64,000 nt of DNA from an uncultured Gammaproteobacteria bacterium (GCA_905479985.1 CAJQOM010000013.1:62001-126000), one strand, 5' to 3'. Shown: positions 8,391 to 18,329, counted from the first letter of the stretch. Notes: generated by a model from the sequence alone, not told the origin. Translations and numbers: made by a program.

Positions 8391-8651
8391 ATGGCTCGTA
8401 CTACGGTAGAAGATTGTTTAGAAAATGTTGATAACCGCTTTCAACTGGTTTTGATCGCCTCGCGTCGCGCGCGTGAATTATCGAATGGTGCTGATCCATT
8501 GGTTGAGCGTGATAATGATAAGGATACCGTGATTGCTCTAAGAGAAATTGCTGAAAGTTTAATCGATGCCAGTATTTTAGACAAGAAAATCAAGCCTGAA
8601 CCTGTTGAGGCAGCGCTGACAGGCGAACAGCTTATCCCTATTGTAGAGTAA
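8391..8651 (+). CDS. rpoZ: RNA polymerase omega subunit
   Basis: An 86-residue protein starting [20 protein letters not shown], the conserved omega N-terminus, with [11 protein letters not shown] and [12 protein letters not shown] following. Omega assists assembly of RNA polymerase by chaperoning the beta-prime subunit, and takes part in ppGpp binding. An AGCATA-ATG start with upstream GGGGAAG gives a good ribosome-binding site. The stop at 8649-8651 is 4 nt from the spoT start. Confidence 0.95.
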   Translation: MARTTVEDCLENVDNRFQLVLIASRRARELSNGADPLVERDNDKDTVIALREIAESLIDASILDKKIKPEPVEAALTGEQLIPIVE

Positions 8652-8655
8652 TGTT

Positions 8656-10821
8656 GTGAATGCAAAACCGACGGTTGATTCTGAATTAGAGCTCATCCAT
8701 GATGCTGAGCCTAAACTCACAATTGATGATTTGTGTTTTGCTGCAACCAATTATTTAGAAAGTCGTCAGGTTGATGACATCCGCAGAGCTTATTACTTTG
8801 CGGAAGTAGCACATCAGGAACAAAAACGCCGCTCTGGCGAACCTTACATCATGCATCCTCTGGCCGTTGCTCATGTGTTGACGATGATGCATATGGATCA
8901 TGAATGCATTATGGCAGGGCTACTTCATGATGTGATTGAAGATACTGAGGTGAGTCGCGAAGGTTTGGCGGCAGAATTTAGTGAAGAAGTGGCGCTGCTT
9001 GTCGATGGCGTCAGTAAGCTGGCAAAAGCGACGTTTGAAACCAAGCAACATGCGCAAGCTGAAAGCTTAAGAAAGATGTTGCTGGCGATGTCGGAAGATA
9101 TTCGCGTTATTATCGTGAAGCTGGCAGACAGACTGCATAATATGCGTACGTTAGGCCATTTGGGGCCTGAAAAACGTCGGCGAATTGCTGAAGAAACCCT
9201 TGAGATTTATGCGCCTATTGCACAACGCTTAGGCATGAATGTGATGCGGTGTGAGCTGGAAGACTTGGGTTTTCATGTGCTCTACCCATTACGTTATCGG
9301 GTCTTAGCAGATGTGGTGCGTAAAGCCCGTGGTAATCGTAAAGAGATTGTCAGCAAGATTACTGAATCGATACAGCACAGGATGGAACAGGAAGGCTTAA
9401 CAGCAGATATTGAAGGCCGGGAAAAGAATCTTTACAGTTTGTATCAGAAGATGGTGAGGAAGAAATTGTCATTTTCTGAAGTGTTAGATGTCTTTGCTTT
9501 TCGGGTCATCGTTGATGATGTTGATTCATGTTATCGGATGTTAGGGGTTGTCCATAATCTGTACAAGCCAGTACAAAATACATTTAAAGACTATATTGCG
9601 ATTCCGAAAGCCAATGGCTATCAATCACTTCATACCGTCCTTTTTGGTCCTCATGCTGTTCCAGTAGAGATACAAATTCGCTCGCGCGATATGGATCAAA
9701 TGGCGGAAGCGGGTGTGGCAGCACATTGGTTGTATAAATCAGGTGAAAATCAAAGTGGTAATTTAGCGCATCGCTTGGCGCGACAATGGCTGCAAGGGCT
9801 ATTGGAAATGCAGAAAGGATCTGGGGACTCTATTGAGTTTTTGGAAAACTTGCGTATCGATTTATTTCCTGAAGAAATTTATGTGTTTACGCCAACAGGC
9901 AAAATTATGACGTTGCCAAGAGGCGCAACAGCTGTCGATTTTGCTTATGCGGTACATACTGATGTCGGTAATCATTGTGTGGCAGCAAAAGTAGGCCGCC
10001 ATTTAGTCCCGTTGAGTACGCAATTAGAAACGGGGCAGTCAGTTGAAATTATCACTACGGGCTCTTCTCACCCAAACGCGTCATGGCTTAATTTTGTTTC
10101 GACGGCAAAAGCACGGACCAATATTCGTCATTATTTAAAACAGCTACGTAATGATGAAGCGGCTTTACTCGGTCGTCATATGCTAACGAAGAATTTACAG
10201 GCTTTTTCAAGCAGTATTGATGCGTTACCTGAAGAGCGTGTTGATGAGGTGATGGCAGAGTTTGAAGTGGAGACACTCAATCAATTGTTCGAAGAGATTG
10301 GTTTAGGGGACCGCTCAGCATTGCTGGTGGCTCAAAAATTGATTCATGGTGATGATGAAGTGAATAATACGGCCCAACAGCCGTTAATGATTGCTGGCAC
10401 GGAAGGGATGGTTGTGAGTTTTGCACGTTGTTGTCATCCGATTCCTGGCGACCCAATTCATGGTTTCATTAGTGCTGGCCGCGGTATTGTGGTGCATCAA
10501 GATTACTGTAAAACGACGATGAGTTTACGTGGTCAGAGCGAAAAGTGGCTGGATGTTGCTTGGGCACCGGATATTAAACGTGAATTCTCGGTTGAGGTGC
10601 TAGTGCATGTTAAGAACCAGCGTGGTGTGTTGGCGACGATTGCAGCGGCGGTGTCTGAAAATAATTCGAATATTGAAAATGTGATCGTGGATGAGCGGGA
10701 TAGTGAGTATACCGATTTACGATTGACTATTGGTGTGTTGGATCGGAAGCATTTAGCCAATATCATCCGCCGTTTAAGACGTATCGAAATGGTTGAACGT
10801 ATTACACGATTAAAACAGTAA
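8656..10821 (+). CDS. spoT: Bifunctional ppGpp synthetase/hydrolase SpoT
   Basis: A 721-residue RelA/SpoT homologue. The HD hydrolase domain is intact: EPYIMHPLAVAHVL and LLHDVIEDTEV with H91-D92 and E95-D96. The synthetase domain has YIAIPKANGYQSLHT. Next come a TGS domain (EEIYVFTPTGKIMTLPRG) and a C-terminal ACT domain (VKNQRGVLATIAAAV). The position of the RxKD motif typical of bifunctional enzymes reads T309-F-K-D312, so the arginine is a threonine. The GTG start at 8656 is 4 nt after rpoZ. It adjusts (p)ppGpp during starvation. Confidence 0.95.
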   Translation: MNAKPTVDSELELIHDAEPKLTIDDLCFAATNYLESRQVDDIRRAYYFAEVAHQEQKRRSGEPYIMHPLAVAHVLTMMHMDHECIMAGLLHDVIEDTEVSREGLAAEFSEEVALLVDGVSKLAKATFETKQHAQAESLRKMLLAMSEDIRVIIVKLADRLHNMRTLGHLGPEKRRRIAEETLEIYAPIAQRLGMNVMRCELEDLGFHVLYPLRYRVLADVVRKARGNRKEIVSKITESIQHRMEQEGLTADIEGREKNLYSLYQKMVRKKLSFSEVLDVFAFRVIVDDVDSCYRMLGVVHNLYKPVQNTFKDYIAIPKANGYQSLHTVLFGPHAVPVEIQIRSRDMDQMAEAGVAAHWLYKSGENQSGNLAHRLARQWLQGLLEMQKGSGDSIEFLENLRIDLFPEEIYVFTPTGKIMTLPRGATAVDFAYAVHTDVGNHCVAAKVGRHLVPLSTQLETGQSVEIITTGSSHPNASWLNFVSTAKARTNIRHYLKQLRNDEAALLGRHMLTKNLQAFSSSIDALPEERVDEVMAEFEVETLNQLFEEIGLGDRSALLVAQKLIHGDDEVNNTAQQPLMIAGTEGMVVSFARCCHPIPGDPIHGFISAGRGIVVHQDYCKTTMSLRGQSEKWLDVAWAPDIKREFSVEVLVHVKNQRGVLATIAAAVSENNSNIENVIVDERDSEYTDLRLTIGVLDRKHLANIIRRLRRIEMVERITRLKQ

Positions 10822-10845
10822 TTTATTTTTTGGAGAACAGACAAC

Positions 10846-11232
10846 ATGGCACGTGAGATTATTCACACAGACAAAGCGCCACAAGCAATTGGTACCTATT
10901 CGCAAGCAGTTAAGGTGGATAATGTGGTGTATTTATCCGGTCAGATTCCATTAGTACCCGAAACAATGGAAGTGGTCGAAGGTGATTTTAGCGTCCAAGT
11001 TCGTCGCGTATTTGATAATTTAACGGCTGTCGCTGAAGCAGCTGGCGGTCAATTACAAGACATTGTGAAATTGAATATCTTTCTAACAGATTTAAGCCAT
11101 TTTGCGACGGTCAATGAAATTATGGCTGAGTATTTTGTACAGCCTTATCCTGCCCGTGCAGCTATTGGTGTGGCCTCGTTGCCTAAAGGTGTGCCGGTTG
11201 AAATGGACGGTGTGATGCATATTGATGCTTAA
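10846..11232 (+). CDS. ridA: RidA family enamine/imine deaminase
   Basis: A 128-residue protein with [20 protein letters not shown] and a C-terminal [20 protein letters not shown] segment holding the conserved arginine (about residue 106) and glutamate. RidA hydrolyses reactive enamines and imines formed by PLP enzymes such as threonine deaminase; an ilvA gene lies at 57.7 kb in this window. A TGGAGA ribosome-binding site precedes the ATG. The spoT-ridA-recG order is common in gammaproteobacteria. Confidence 0.94.
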   Translation: MAREIIHTDKAPQAIGTYSQAVKVDNVVYLSGQIPLVPETMEVVEGDFSVQVRRVFDNLTAVAEAAGGQLQDIVKLNIFLTDLSHFATVNEIMAEYFVQPYPARAAIGVASLPKGVPVEMDGVMHIDA

Positions 11233-11252
11233 CCGTTTGTAAGACGACCTCA

Positions 11253-13349
11253 TTGATTGCCGGGGAAGGGAATGTTTTATCAGGGCCGGTTACCGATTTA
11301 AAAGGGGTCGGTGCCAAGGTAGCTGAACGCTTACAAAAGTTGGGTATTGAGCAGATACAGGATCTCCTGTTTCATTTGCCATTGCGTTACCAAGATCGGA
11401 CGCGGCTATTGCCTTTGGGTAGTCTTAAACCGCAACAAGAAGCGCTTATTGAAGGGACGGTTCGCCTAAGCCAAGTGAAATTTGGCCGACGTCGTTCACT
11501 ATTGTGTTATATCGATGATGGCACTGGCTCTCTGGTGTTACGGTTTTTTCATTTTTCTAAGACACAACAGCAGCAACTCACGGAGGGTGTTCGCGTACGG
11601 TGTTTTGGTGAGATTCGAAATGGCCCGTCATCATTGGAGATGGTCCATCCAGAATATCAAATTATTCCAGCTGATACCATTGTGCCAGTGGAGGCTGATT
11701 TAACGCCCATTTATCCCACCACGGAAGGGCTACACCAACTGAGCTTTAGAAAGTTAATTAAACAGGCATTAGCGTGTTTGAATGATGCTGCTTTGTTACC
11801 GGAGCTATTACCGCGACAAGCACGATGTCATGCTGTCGCCGAGACTTCTTTGGTGGAGGCGTTACGGTTTGTGCATGAGCCTGCTCCCGATGTGAATGTG
11901 CAATTATTGTTAGATCGCCGTCACCCTGCACAACGGCGTTTGGCTTATGAAGAGTTATTGGCACAGCATTTGACTTTGCGTAAAGTCCGGATGCAAATGC
12001 AACAACATCGGGCACCTAGCTTGGCATCAAATGGCGAGCAACGACGGGCATTATTATCTGCGTTACCTTTTTCATTGACGGGTGCTCAGGATCGGGTATT
12101 TCAGGCCATTTTAGGAGATATTAGCTCGGCTGTGCCCATGCAACGTTTGGTACAGGGTGATGTGGGTTCTGGTAAGACGATTGTGGCGGCATTGGCTGTT
12201 GTAGAGGCCGTTTCAGCTGGCTATCAGGCTGTGGTGATGGCGCCAACTGAATTATTGGCGGAACAACATTTTAAGACGTTCTCAACTTGGTTAAACCCAT
12301 TAGGGATTCAGGTAGGTTGGTGTGTCGGGAAGCAAAAAGCATCTGAGCGAAAAGCGGTGTTAGCAGATTTAGTGGATGGCACAATTCAGGTGGCGATTGG
12401 CACCCATGCCTTGTTTCAAGATGAAGTGATATTTGATCAGTTAGGGCTGGTGGTGATCGATGAGCAGCATCGTTTTGGTGTTCATCAGCGTTTAGCATTA
12501 CGAGATAAAGGCAGAAAAAAAGATATGTTCCCGCATCAGTTGGTGATGACGGCGACCCCGATTCCTCGGACATTGGCGATGACGGCTTATGCGGATTTGA
12601 ATGTCTCGGTGATTGATGAATTACCGCCAGGTAGAACACCGGTAACGACAGTTGTGATACCAGAAACACGGCGTAATGACATTATTGAGCGGGTACATTT
12701 GGCTTGTCAGGAAAAGCGACAAGTGTATTGGGTCTGTACATTGGTCGAAGAGTCAGAGCATTTACAATGTCAGGCGGCAGAAGATGCTGCCAATGAGCTT
12801 CAAGCAGCGTTACCTGATTTACGAGTAGCATTGATTCATGGTCGGATGAAATCAGCGGAAAAAGAGCAGGTCATGCACCAATTTAAGGTTGGTAATGTGG
12901 AGCTATTGGTCGCAACAACAGTGATTGAGGTGGGCGTTGATGTGCCCAATGCGAGTTTGATGGTCATTGAAAATGCGGAACGGTTGGGATTGGCGCAATT
13001 ACACCAGCTGCGAGGCCGTGTTGGTCGTGGAAAAATCGAAAGTCACTGTGTCTTAATGTATCATCCGCCCTTGTCGGAGAATGGCCAGTCTCGTTTAACC
13101 TGTTTGCGGGAGACGAGTGATGGTTTTGTCATTGCGCAACGTGATTTAGAATTACGTGGGCCAGGTGAGTTATTGGGTACAAGACAAACAGGTTTGCCAC
13201 AGTTTCGGGTTGCGAATTTAATGGATGATCAAGACTTGATTGAGGTGATGGCGGAAGCAGCGGATCAGTTATTGGCTGTTGCGCCTGAGAATAGTGAGGC
13301 TTTAGTGGCAAGATGGTTTGGACATAAAGTTGATTTTGGTCATGTATAA
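11253..13349 (+). CDS. recG: ATP-dependent DNA helicase RecG
   Basis: A 698-residue protein. The N-terminal wedge region begins VTDLKGVGAKVAERLQKLGI and continues DLLFHLPLRYQDRT. The helicase core has VQGDVGSGKTIVAA (Walker A), APTELLAEQHF, VIDEQHRFGVHQR (the DEQH box typical of RecG), and MTATPIPRTLAM. The C-terminal RecA-like domain has TTVIEVGVDVPNAS and QLRGRVGRG. The enzyme reverses stalled forks and moves Holliday junctions. The only suitable start in frame is TTG at 11253, 20 nt after ridA; the wedge aligns with E. coli RecG from there. Confidence 0.95.
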   Translation: MIAGEGNVLSGPVTDLKGVGAKVAERLQKLGIEQIQDLLFHLPLRYQDRTRLLPLGSLKPQQEALIEGTVRLSQVKFGRRRSLLCYIDDGTGSLVLRFFHFSKTQQQQLTEGVRVRCFGEIRNGPSSLEMVHPEYQIIPADTIVPVEADLTPIYPTTEGLHQLSFRKLIKQALACLNDAALLPELLPRQARCHAVAETSLVEALRFVHEPAPDVNVQLLLDRRHPAQRRLAYEELLAQHLTLRKVRMQMQQHRAPSLASNGEQRRALLSALPFSLTGAQDRVFQAILGDISSAVPMQRLVQGDVGSGKTIVAALAVVEAVSAGYQAVVMAPTELLAEQHFKTFSTWLNPLGIQVGWCVGKQKASERKAVLADLVDGTIQVAIGTHALFQDEVIFDQLGLVVIDEQHRFGVHQRLALRDKGRKKDMFPHQLVMTATPIPRTLAMTAYADLNVSVIDELPPGRTPVTTVVIPETRRNDIIERVHLACQEKRQVYWVCTLVEESEHLQCQAAEDAANELQAALPDLRVALIHGRMKSAEKEQVMHQFKVGNVELLVATTVIEVGVDVPNASLMVIENAERLGLAQLHQLRGRVGRGKIESHCVLMYHPPLSENGQSRLTCLRETSDGFVIAQRDLELRGPGELLGTRQTGLPQFRVANLMDDQDLIEVMAEAADQLLAVAPENSEALVARWFGHKVDFGHV

Positions 13350-13366
13350 AGTGGGAAGAATGTGTG

Positions 13367-13903
13367 ATGCTTGAGTTGACGCGTTGGCATACTGTGCAGC
13401 GTCGTATGATGCCGAGAGAACTGGCACCATGGCTGTCGGATACGGGCTCTTTAACACGTCGTTTAAAGCGCCATAACCAAGTTGATTTTTCAGTCCAACT
13501 CTTGGGTAATAGCTGGATTAAACCACTGACAGATGAGAGTTTGGCCTTACAGGTGCCGTTGTCTGAATTAAGTTATCAGCGAGAAGTACTGTTAATGGAT
13601 GGCAATAATGCCAATGTTTATGCGCGAACTGTGGTGCCTAGAACAACTTATATGGCGTTGCAACACCGTTTTAATCAGTTGGGTAATAAGCCTTTAGGTG
13701 AATTGTTATTTACTGATCCAACCGTGGTGCGAGGCCCGATTGAAATTGCATGTTTAAAACCGGGGCAATGGTTATACGAAATGGCATTGCTAGAAGAACC
13801 AAGCCGACCAGCCGTGCTTTGGGGCCGGCGCTCGCAATTTTATTTAAGTGGTAAACCGTTATTGGTTAATGAAATTTTTTTACCCGCGTTACAAAGGCGT
13901 TAA
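13367..13903 (+). CDS. ubiC: Chorismate lyase UbiC
   Basis: A 178-residue protein with features of chorismate pyruvate-lyase: an N-terminal [12 protein letters not shown]-like segment ([17 protein letters not shown]), a [19 protein letters not shown] core, and C-terminal ARRSLF-type [22 protein letters not shown]. It makes 4-hydroxybenzoate, the first step of ubiquinone synthesis. A GTG at 13364 directly precedes the ATG at 13367; the ATG has better spacing from GGGAAGAA. The stop overlaps the ubiA start by one base (TAATG), so the two are translationally coupled. Confidence 0.92.
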   Translation: MLELTRWHTVQRRMMPRELAPWLSDTGSLTRRLKRHNQVDFSVQLLGNSWIKPLTDESLALQVPLSELSYQREVLLMDGNNANVYARTVVPRTTYMALQHRFNQLGNKPLGELLFTDPTVVRGPIEIACLKPGQWLYEMALLEEPSRPAVLWGRRSQFYLSGKPLLVNEIFLPALQRR

Positions 13904-14763
13904 TGATGGATGAGAAGTGGGGGCATTATATTCAGCTGATGCGGTTAGATCGGCCAATTGGTATTTTGTTGCTGCTGTGGCCGACTTTAGCCGCATTGTG
14001 GATTGCCGCCGAAGGCTGGCCAGATACTTTGGTGCTTATCATTTTTACGCTAGGCGTGATTGTTATGCGCAGTGCGGGTTGTGTGATCAATGATTATGCT
14101 GATCGCCATATTGATGGCCAAATTGTTCGCACGATGAACCGACCGTTAGCAACCGGTGCGTTGGATGAAAATGATGCCTTACGATTATTTGCAGTCTTAG
14201 GTGTTATTGCTTTTTTGCTCGTCATATTTTTGAATGATTTGACCATTTTAATGTCGGTAGTGGGCTTGTTTTTAGCCGCGACCTATCCGTTTATGAAACG
14301 TTTTACCTATTTGCCTCAGGTTTATTTAGGTGCCGCTTTTGGTTGGGCGATTCCGATGGCTTTTGCGGCGCAAACTGGCTCAGTTCCTATGATTGCTTGG
14401 CTTTTATTTATCGCCAATGTTATCTGGTCAACAATCTATGATACGTTCTATGCGATGGCTGATCGTGAAGATGATTTGTTGGCAGGCGTAAAGTCGACGG
14501 CGATCCTTTTCGGCAATGATGATAAAGTTATTATTGCCGTTTTGCAGGTGACTTTTCTGGTGGCGATGTTGATGGTGGGTAGTCAACTTGAGATGAGTTT
14601 TGCCTATTATATTGGGGTGTTAGTCAGCTTAATTTTGTTTGTTTATCAGCAACATTTGATACGAGATCGAGGCCCGGCAGAGTGTTTGCGCGCGTTCCTC
14701 AACAATAACTGGGTGGGTGCAGCTTTGTTCGCGGGCATCGTGGCACATTACGCTGTCATTTAA
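13903..14763 (+). CDS. ubiA: 4-hydroxybenzoate octaprenyltransferase UbiA
   Basis: A 286-residue polytopic membrane enzyme with about eight or nine helices. The two prenyl-diphosphate binding motifs are present: [10 protein letters not shown] (about residues 64-73) and DREDD (about residues 187-191). [17 protein letters not shown] near the N-terminus is typical of the proteobacterial enzyme. It attaches the polyprenyl tail to 4-hydroxybenzoate in the inner membrane. Coupling to ubiC through the shared base supports coordinated synthesis. Confidence 0.95.
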   Translation: MMDEKWGHYIQLMRLDRPIGILLLLWPTLAALWIAAEGWPDTLVLIIFTLGVIVMRSAGCVINDYADRHIDGQIVRTMNRPLATGALDENDALRLFAVLGVIAFLLVIFLNDLTILMSVVGLFLAATYPFMKRFTYLPQVYLGAAFGWAIPMAFAAQTGSVPMIAWLLFIANVIWSTIYDTFYAMADREDDLLAGVKSTAILFGNDDKVIIAVLQVTFLVAMLMVGSQLEMSFAYYIGVLVSLILFVYQQHLIRDRGPAECLRAFLNNNWVGAALFAGIVAHYAVI

Positions 14764-14790
14764 GGTGATTACATTGGGGGTTGGGGCAGC

Positions 14791-15426
14791 GTGAAGGAAC
14801 GGTTAACAGTATTTGCTGACATGTGTGATTATGATGCGGTTTTGACTGCTTATAACCATTTGGATGCTGCGATACAGCCCTTGCTGCCACTGGTGAGAAA
14901 AATGTATTTATTGTCTTCAAATGCATTTTCTTGTGCTGCTCGAGCGGGCCGGGATGGCGATATTTTTGGTGTATTAGCACAAGATATTCAGTCTTTAGGT
15001 GACGCTATTTCAGCTTGTATTTGTGACATTCAGTCGCTGCTGGATAAAAGTCTGGTAATACTTGCTAACTTGGTACGGGATTCAAGCTTAGAAATAGAAT
15101 ATACATCGGTTGATGAACAAGCGGCGTCTGCTAACTTGATCAATGAGCATCATCAATTAGTAGACTTATTACGCCAATTGGCGCTGGCCTTATCACCCGT
15201 TGGACGATTGATTCAGCAGGGTGAACATTTAGCGGTATTTTCATCGGTAGAAGCGGCCAATTCAAATGCACAGAGCGTGAGCTTTGAAGCGGTGGCATCG
15301 CGTTTGAAGATGTTAGTTGTCGATCTCAAGATAACCTCAAAACAACAAAACAGTTTATTACATGATTTGACTGAGTTGGTGGAACAACAGCAGTTGGTTT
15401 TAAGCGCGGCTGTCCAAGCTGCTTGA
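14791..15426 (+). CDS. Soluble helical protein with two chemoreceptor-hairpin-like motifs
   Basis: A 211-residue, almost wholly helical protein with no signal peptide, membrane segment, HAMP or sensor domain. Residues 49-69 (AARAGRDGDIFGVLAQDIQS and beyond) closely resemble the signalling tip of methyl-accepting chemotaxis proteins (EAARAGE.GRGFAVVA.EVR.L). A second, weaker copy lies at residues 153-176 (EAANSNAQSVSFEAVASRLK). The start is GTG at 14791, after a G-rich stretch that may serve as ribosome-binding site. It follows ubiA by 27 nt and converges with a GGDEF gene. No che genes are nearby. The family resemblance is mine by eye; the role is unknown. Confidence 0.65.
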   Translation: MKERLTVFADMCDYDAVLTAYNHLDAAIQPLLPLVRKMYLLSSNAFSCAARAGRDGDIFGVLAQDIQSLGDAISACICDIQSLLDKSLVILANLVRDSSLEIEYTSVDEQAASANLINEHHQLVDLLRQLALALSPVGRLIQQGEHLAVFSSVEAANSNAQSVSFEAVASRLKMLVVDLKITSKQQNSLLHDLTELVEQQQLVLSAAVQAA

Positions 15427-15442
15427 GATCATGAGTCTATTT

Positions 15443-16543
15443 TTAATCGGCGTGATGAACGCGATTCCGACCTGACATTTTGGCAGCGTAGACAGCTTGG
15501 TCTGCGGCATTAACCAGTTGTTTCGTCGTTTTGATATCCGATTGTTCATCCATCACCGATAGCCCGATAGACATGGTGACAGACAGGGTGTCTTTATTAG
15601 TGACTTTGAAAGGTGTGTCTTCAACGCGATTTCTGATACGTTCAGCAATTTCATAGGATGCATTTTGATCGGTATTAGCGAGTAAGATGACAAACTCTTC
15701 ACCGCCGTAACGGGCTAAGACATCACTGGTTCGCATAATATCTGCTAAGACGTTTGCAACTTCTTTTAGTACGATATCACCTGCTTGATGCCCATGGGTG
15801 TCATTAATGCTTTTAAAATGGTCGAGATCGATGAACAGGCAAGATAAAGGTGTTTTGTTACGGTGAGATAATGTGATTTCTTCTTCGATACGCTGATCAA
15901 AGAAGCGGCGATTATTAATGCCCGTCAATGGATCGAGTAGGCCGACTTGTTTGATGTTTTCTTGTAGACGGGCATTTTCAATGCAAGCGGAAATAACGGC
16001 AGCGAGATGTTGTAAAAATTGGGTACCCATGTCGGATTGGAAACGATTGGGGCTGCGACTGCCAAGGTTCAATGCGCCAATGAATTTGTCTTGCCGTATT
16101 AGCGGTAAGATGGCGACAGATTGGAGTGATTGAGTGTCTAGGAATAAGCTTTGATGGATGTGCGGGGAATAGCTTGATAAGCGTGGTTTGCGCAGCACTG
16201 AGAAATATTGGCTGATGGTACTTTTATCCTCGGTGAATAAAAGGTGTTTACGCCAAACGGGCACTTCAGCACTGTTGTCTAGCAGCCGTCGGAATTCGTA
16301 TTCAGGGTCGAGTAATAATAAGGTGACATCAGATAATTTAAACCGGGTACGGTGTTGTTCTAAAATAATGGCGAGGAGTTGATGTAAGCCGTTGGTGTTG
16401 AACAGGCTTAGTTCATATTCTTGGAAGTTACTTTGTTTTTGCTCATTCAACTTTGCCATTCGAATGAGTGCATCCAGCTTTGACTGTAATACCTCACCAT
16501 CTCTGGGCATGGGCGCGTTTTTAGATGACGAGATTCTATCCAT
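15443..16543 (-). CDS. Diguanylate cyclase with N-terminal DUF484/GAF-like domain
   Basis: A 366-residue protein. Residues about 40-195 form a GAF-like domain of the DUF484 type (VAILPLIRQDKFIGALNLGS, then NRFQSDMGTQFLQHLAAVIS). The GGDEF domain begins at DPLTGINNRRFF (residue 204). The active site is GGEEF at residues 280-284, and the inhibitory I-site RTSD is at 271-274, so it should be an active, feedback-inhibited cyclase. No membrane segment is seen, so it is cytosolic and probably senses an internal ligand. It lies 2 nt downstream of comF on the minus strand. Confidence 0.92.
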   Translation of the reverse strand: MDRISSSKNAPMPRDGEVLQSKLDALIRMAKLNEQKQSNFQEYELSLFNTNGLHQLLAIILEQHRTRFKLSDVTLLLLDPEYEFRRLLDNSAEVPVWRKHLLFTEDKSTISQYFSVLRKPRLSSYSPHIHQSLFLDTQSLQSVAILPLIRQDKFIGALNLGSRSPNRFQSDMGTQFLQHLAAVISACIENARLQENIKQVGLLDPLTGINNRRFFDQRIEEEITLSHRNKTPLSCLFIDLDHFKSINDTHGHQAGDIVLKEVANVLADIMRTSDVLARYGGEEFVILLANTDQNASYEIAERIRNRVEDTPFKVTNKDTLSVTMSIGLSVMDEQSDIKTTKQLVNAADQAVYAAKMSGRNRVHHAD

Positions 16544-16545
16544 AA

Positions 16546-17289
16546 TTAAGCATAATCTCTTATTGATCGTGCAATTGTCCAGAGTTCAACTTTCTTCGCC
16601 CCCTGTTTTAGACATACTTTTGCGGCCATATCAGCGGTGTGGCCTGTGGTGAGGACATCGTCGATTAAAACGATATGTTCAGGTAAAGTCGCATGACGGC
16701 ATTGAAATGCGCTTTTTATATTTTGTTTGCGCTTGGCATAAGGTAATTGAGTTTGCGGTAAGGTGTTTTTAATGCGAATCAGGGCATTGTTATCTAAAGG
16801 AATATTTAAGTGCTTAGAGAGTGTTTTTGCTAATTCTACCGACTGATTGTAGCCACGCTGTCTGAGCCTTTTGGGATGAAGCGGAATAGGAATAAGCAAT
16901 TGGGGTTTGCTTTCACTTTCACACTGTTGTTGAACCGCGAGTGCTAATTGATGAGCGAGATAATCAGCGAGTTGTAATTGGCTATGATATTTCATGTCAG
17001 CGATGAGTCGGTTAACAGGGGAGGTGTAGCGGAAGAGGCTACGTGTTCGGTGTCGTATCGGGGGATTGGTGAGGCATCGACCGCAATATTGGCCAAGTGT
17101 GATGGGTAAAGCGCAGCGTTGGCAGGACTGGCCTAACCGTGGCAAAGCGGCAGAACAGTTAGGACATAAGCAAGCCTGTTCGGTATTGATGCCGCAGAGC
17201 AGGCAAGGCGTTACGATGTGTTTGCTGTATAATCTTCCAATTCGATGCGTTATGCGATGTCTAGCTGCGGTTAGCGACTTCATGACCAT
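16546..17289 (-). CDS. comF: ComF family phosphoribosyltransferase-like protein
   Basis: A 247-residue protein with a cysteine-rich N-terminus, probably a double zinc ribbon (C29, C32, C42, C45, C56, C59, C69, C72), followed by a type I phosphoribosyltransferase domain with IPIPLHPKRLRQRGYNQS and the PRPP loop VLIDDVLTTGHT. ComF/GntX proteins are needed for DNA uptake in competent bacteria. Divergent from bioB, as in many gammaproteobacteria, with only 35 nt between starts. A comEC gene is also present in the window, so a DNA uptake apparatus is plausible. Confidence 0.92.
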   Translation of the reverse strand: MVMKSLTAARHRITHRIGRLYSKHIVTPCLLCGINTEQACLCPNCSAALPRLGQSCQRCALPITLGQYCGRCLTNPPIRHRTRSLFRYTSPVNRLIADMKYHSQLQLADYLAHQLALAVQQQCESESKPQLLIPIPLHPKRLRQRGYNQSVELAKTLSKHLNIPLDNNALIRIKNTLPQTQLPYAKRKQNIKSAFQCRHATLPEHIVLIDDVLTTGHTADMAAKVCLKQGAKKVELWTIARSIRDYA

Positions 17290-17324
17290 TAAGATTAATC
17301 CGTTTATCTGAATGAAGACTTATC

Positions 17325-18329
17325 ATGCCTGAAAATAGCGTTAAAGCCGAACAATCATTACGTCATGACTGGACAGTAGAAGAAGTAGTGAAACTGTATA
17401 CCATGCCCTTTGCCGATTTGATGTTTGATGCGCAAACAATGCATCGTAATTACTTTGATCCTAACTCGGTACAAGTAAGCACATTATTGAGTATTAAAAC
17501 AGGTGGCTGTGCGGAAGATTGTGGTTATTGTCCACAGAGTGCACACCATGAATCTGCTGTAAAAGCAGAACCGTTGATGCCGTTAGATCGCGTGTTAGAA
17601 AATGCGACTAAGGCGAAAGACTCTGGCGCGAGTCGTTTTTGTATGGGTGCTGCTTGGCGTAATTTGAAAGACCGTGATCTCGAACGTGTTGCCGCGATGG
17701 TGACGGGCGTTAAAGATTTAGGCATGGAAACCTGTGTCACTTTGGGCATGTTAGAAGGCCATCAGGCAAAACGTTTAAAAGAAGCCGGTTTAGATTATTA
17801 CAATCACAATCTGGATACCTCACCTGAGTTTTATGGCGATATCATTACTACGCGGACTTACCAAGATCGTTTAGATACCTTAGACCATGTCCGTGATGCA
17901 GATATCAATGTGTGTAGTGGCGGTATTGTGGGTATGGGCGAAAACCTAACGGATCGTGCTGGCTTATTAGTTGCTTTGGCTAACTTACCTGATCATCCGC
18001 AAAGTGTGCCGATTAATTTGTTGGTGCAAGTGGAAGGCACGCCAATGGCAGAAACCGATAACTTAGATCCCTTGATGTTTGTCAGAACGATTGCCGTTGC
18101 CCGATTGATGATGCCTGAATCTTATGTTCGTTTGTCGGCTGGCCGTGAGCATATGAGTGATGAGTTACAAGCGATGTGTTTCTTAGCTGGTGCGAATTCA
18201 ATTTTCTATGGTGAAAAACTATTGACCACAGATAATCCTGATACGGCGCATGATCAGCAATTATTCGAACGCTTGGGCATTAATACGCTCTCTGAGTCTA
18301 ATGCGAGCGAGCAAGCTTCAGCGGCATAA
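17325..18329 (+). CDS. bioB: Biotin synthase BioB
   Basis: A 334-residue radical SAM enzyme. The cluster motif is C62-x3-C66-x2-C69 in [36 protein letters not shown] and the C-terminal [15 protein letters not shown] are signature blocks. It inserts sulfur into dethiobiotin, the last step of biotin synthesis. It is first in bioB-bioF-bioH-bioC-bioD. The 35-nt gap to comF is too short for a long leader, so promoters for both directions probably overlap or lie inside comF. I see no convincing BirA operator. Confidence 0.97.
   Translation: MPENSVKAEQSLRHDWTVEEVVKLYTMPFADLMFDAQTMHRNYFDPNSVQVSTLLSIKTGGCAEDCGYCPQSAHHESAVKAEPLMPLDRVLENATKAKDSGASRFCMGAAWRNLKDRDLERVAAMVTGVKDLGMETCVTLGMLEGHQAKRLKEAGLDYYNHNLDTSPEFYGDIITTRTYQDRLDTLDHVRDADINVCSGGIVGMGENLTDRAGLLVALANLPDHPQSVPINLLVQVEGTPMAETDNLDPLMFVRTIAVARLMMPESYVRLSAGREHMSDELQAMCFLAGANSIFYGEKLLTTDNPDTAHDQQLFERLGINTLSESNASEQASAA

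Noticed and set aside
14791-15426. Calling this gene a chemoreceptor
   Set aside because: It lacks membrane segments, HAMP, methylation helices of normal length and a nearby che locus; only hairpin-tip-like motifs are present.
17290-17324. A BirA operator between comF and bioB
   Set aside because: The gap is 35 nt and contains no interrupted palindrome resembling the E. coli or other known biotin operators.
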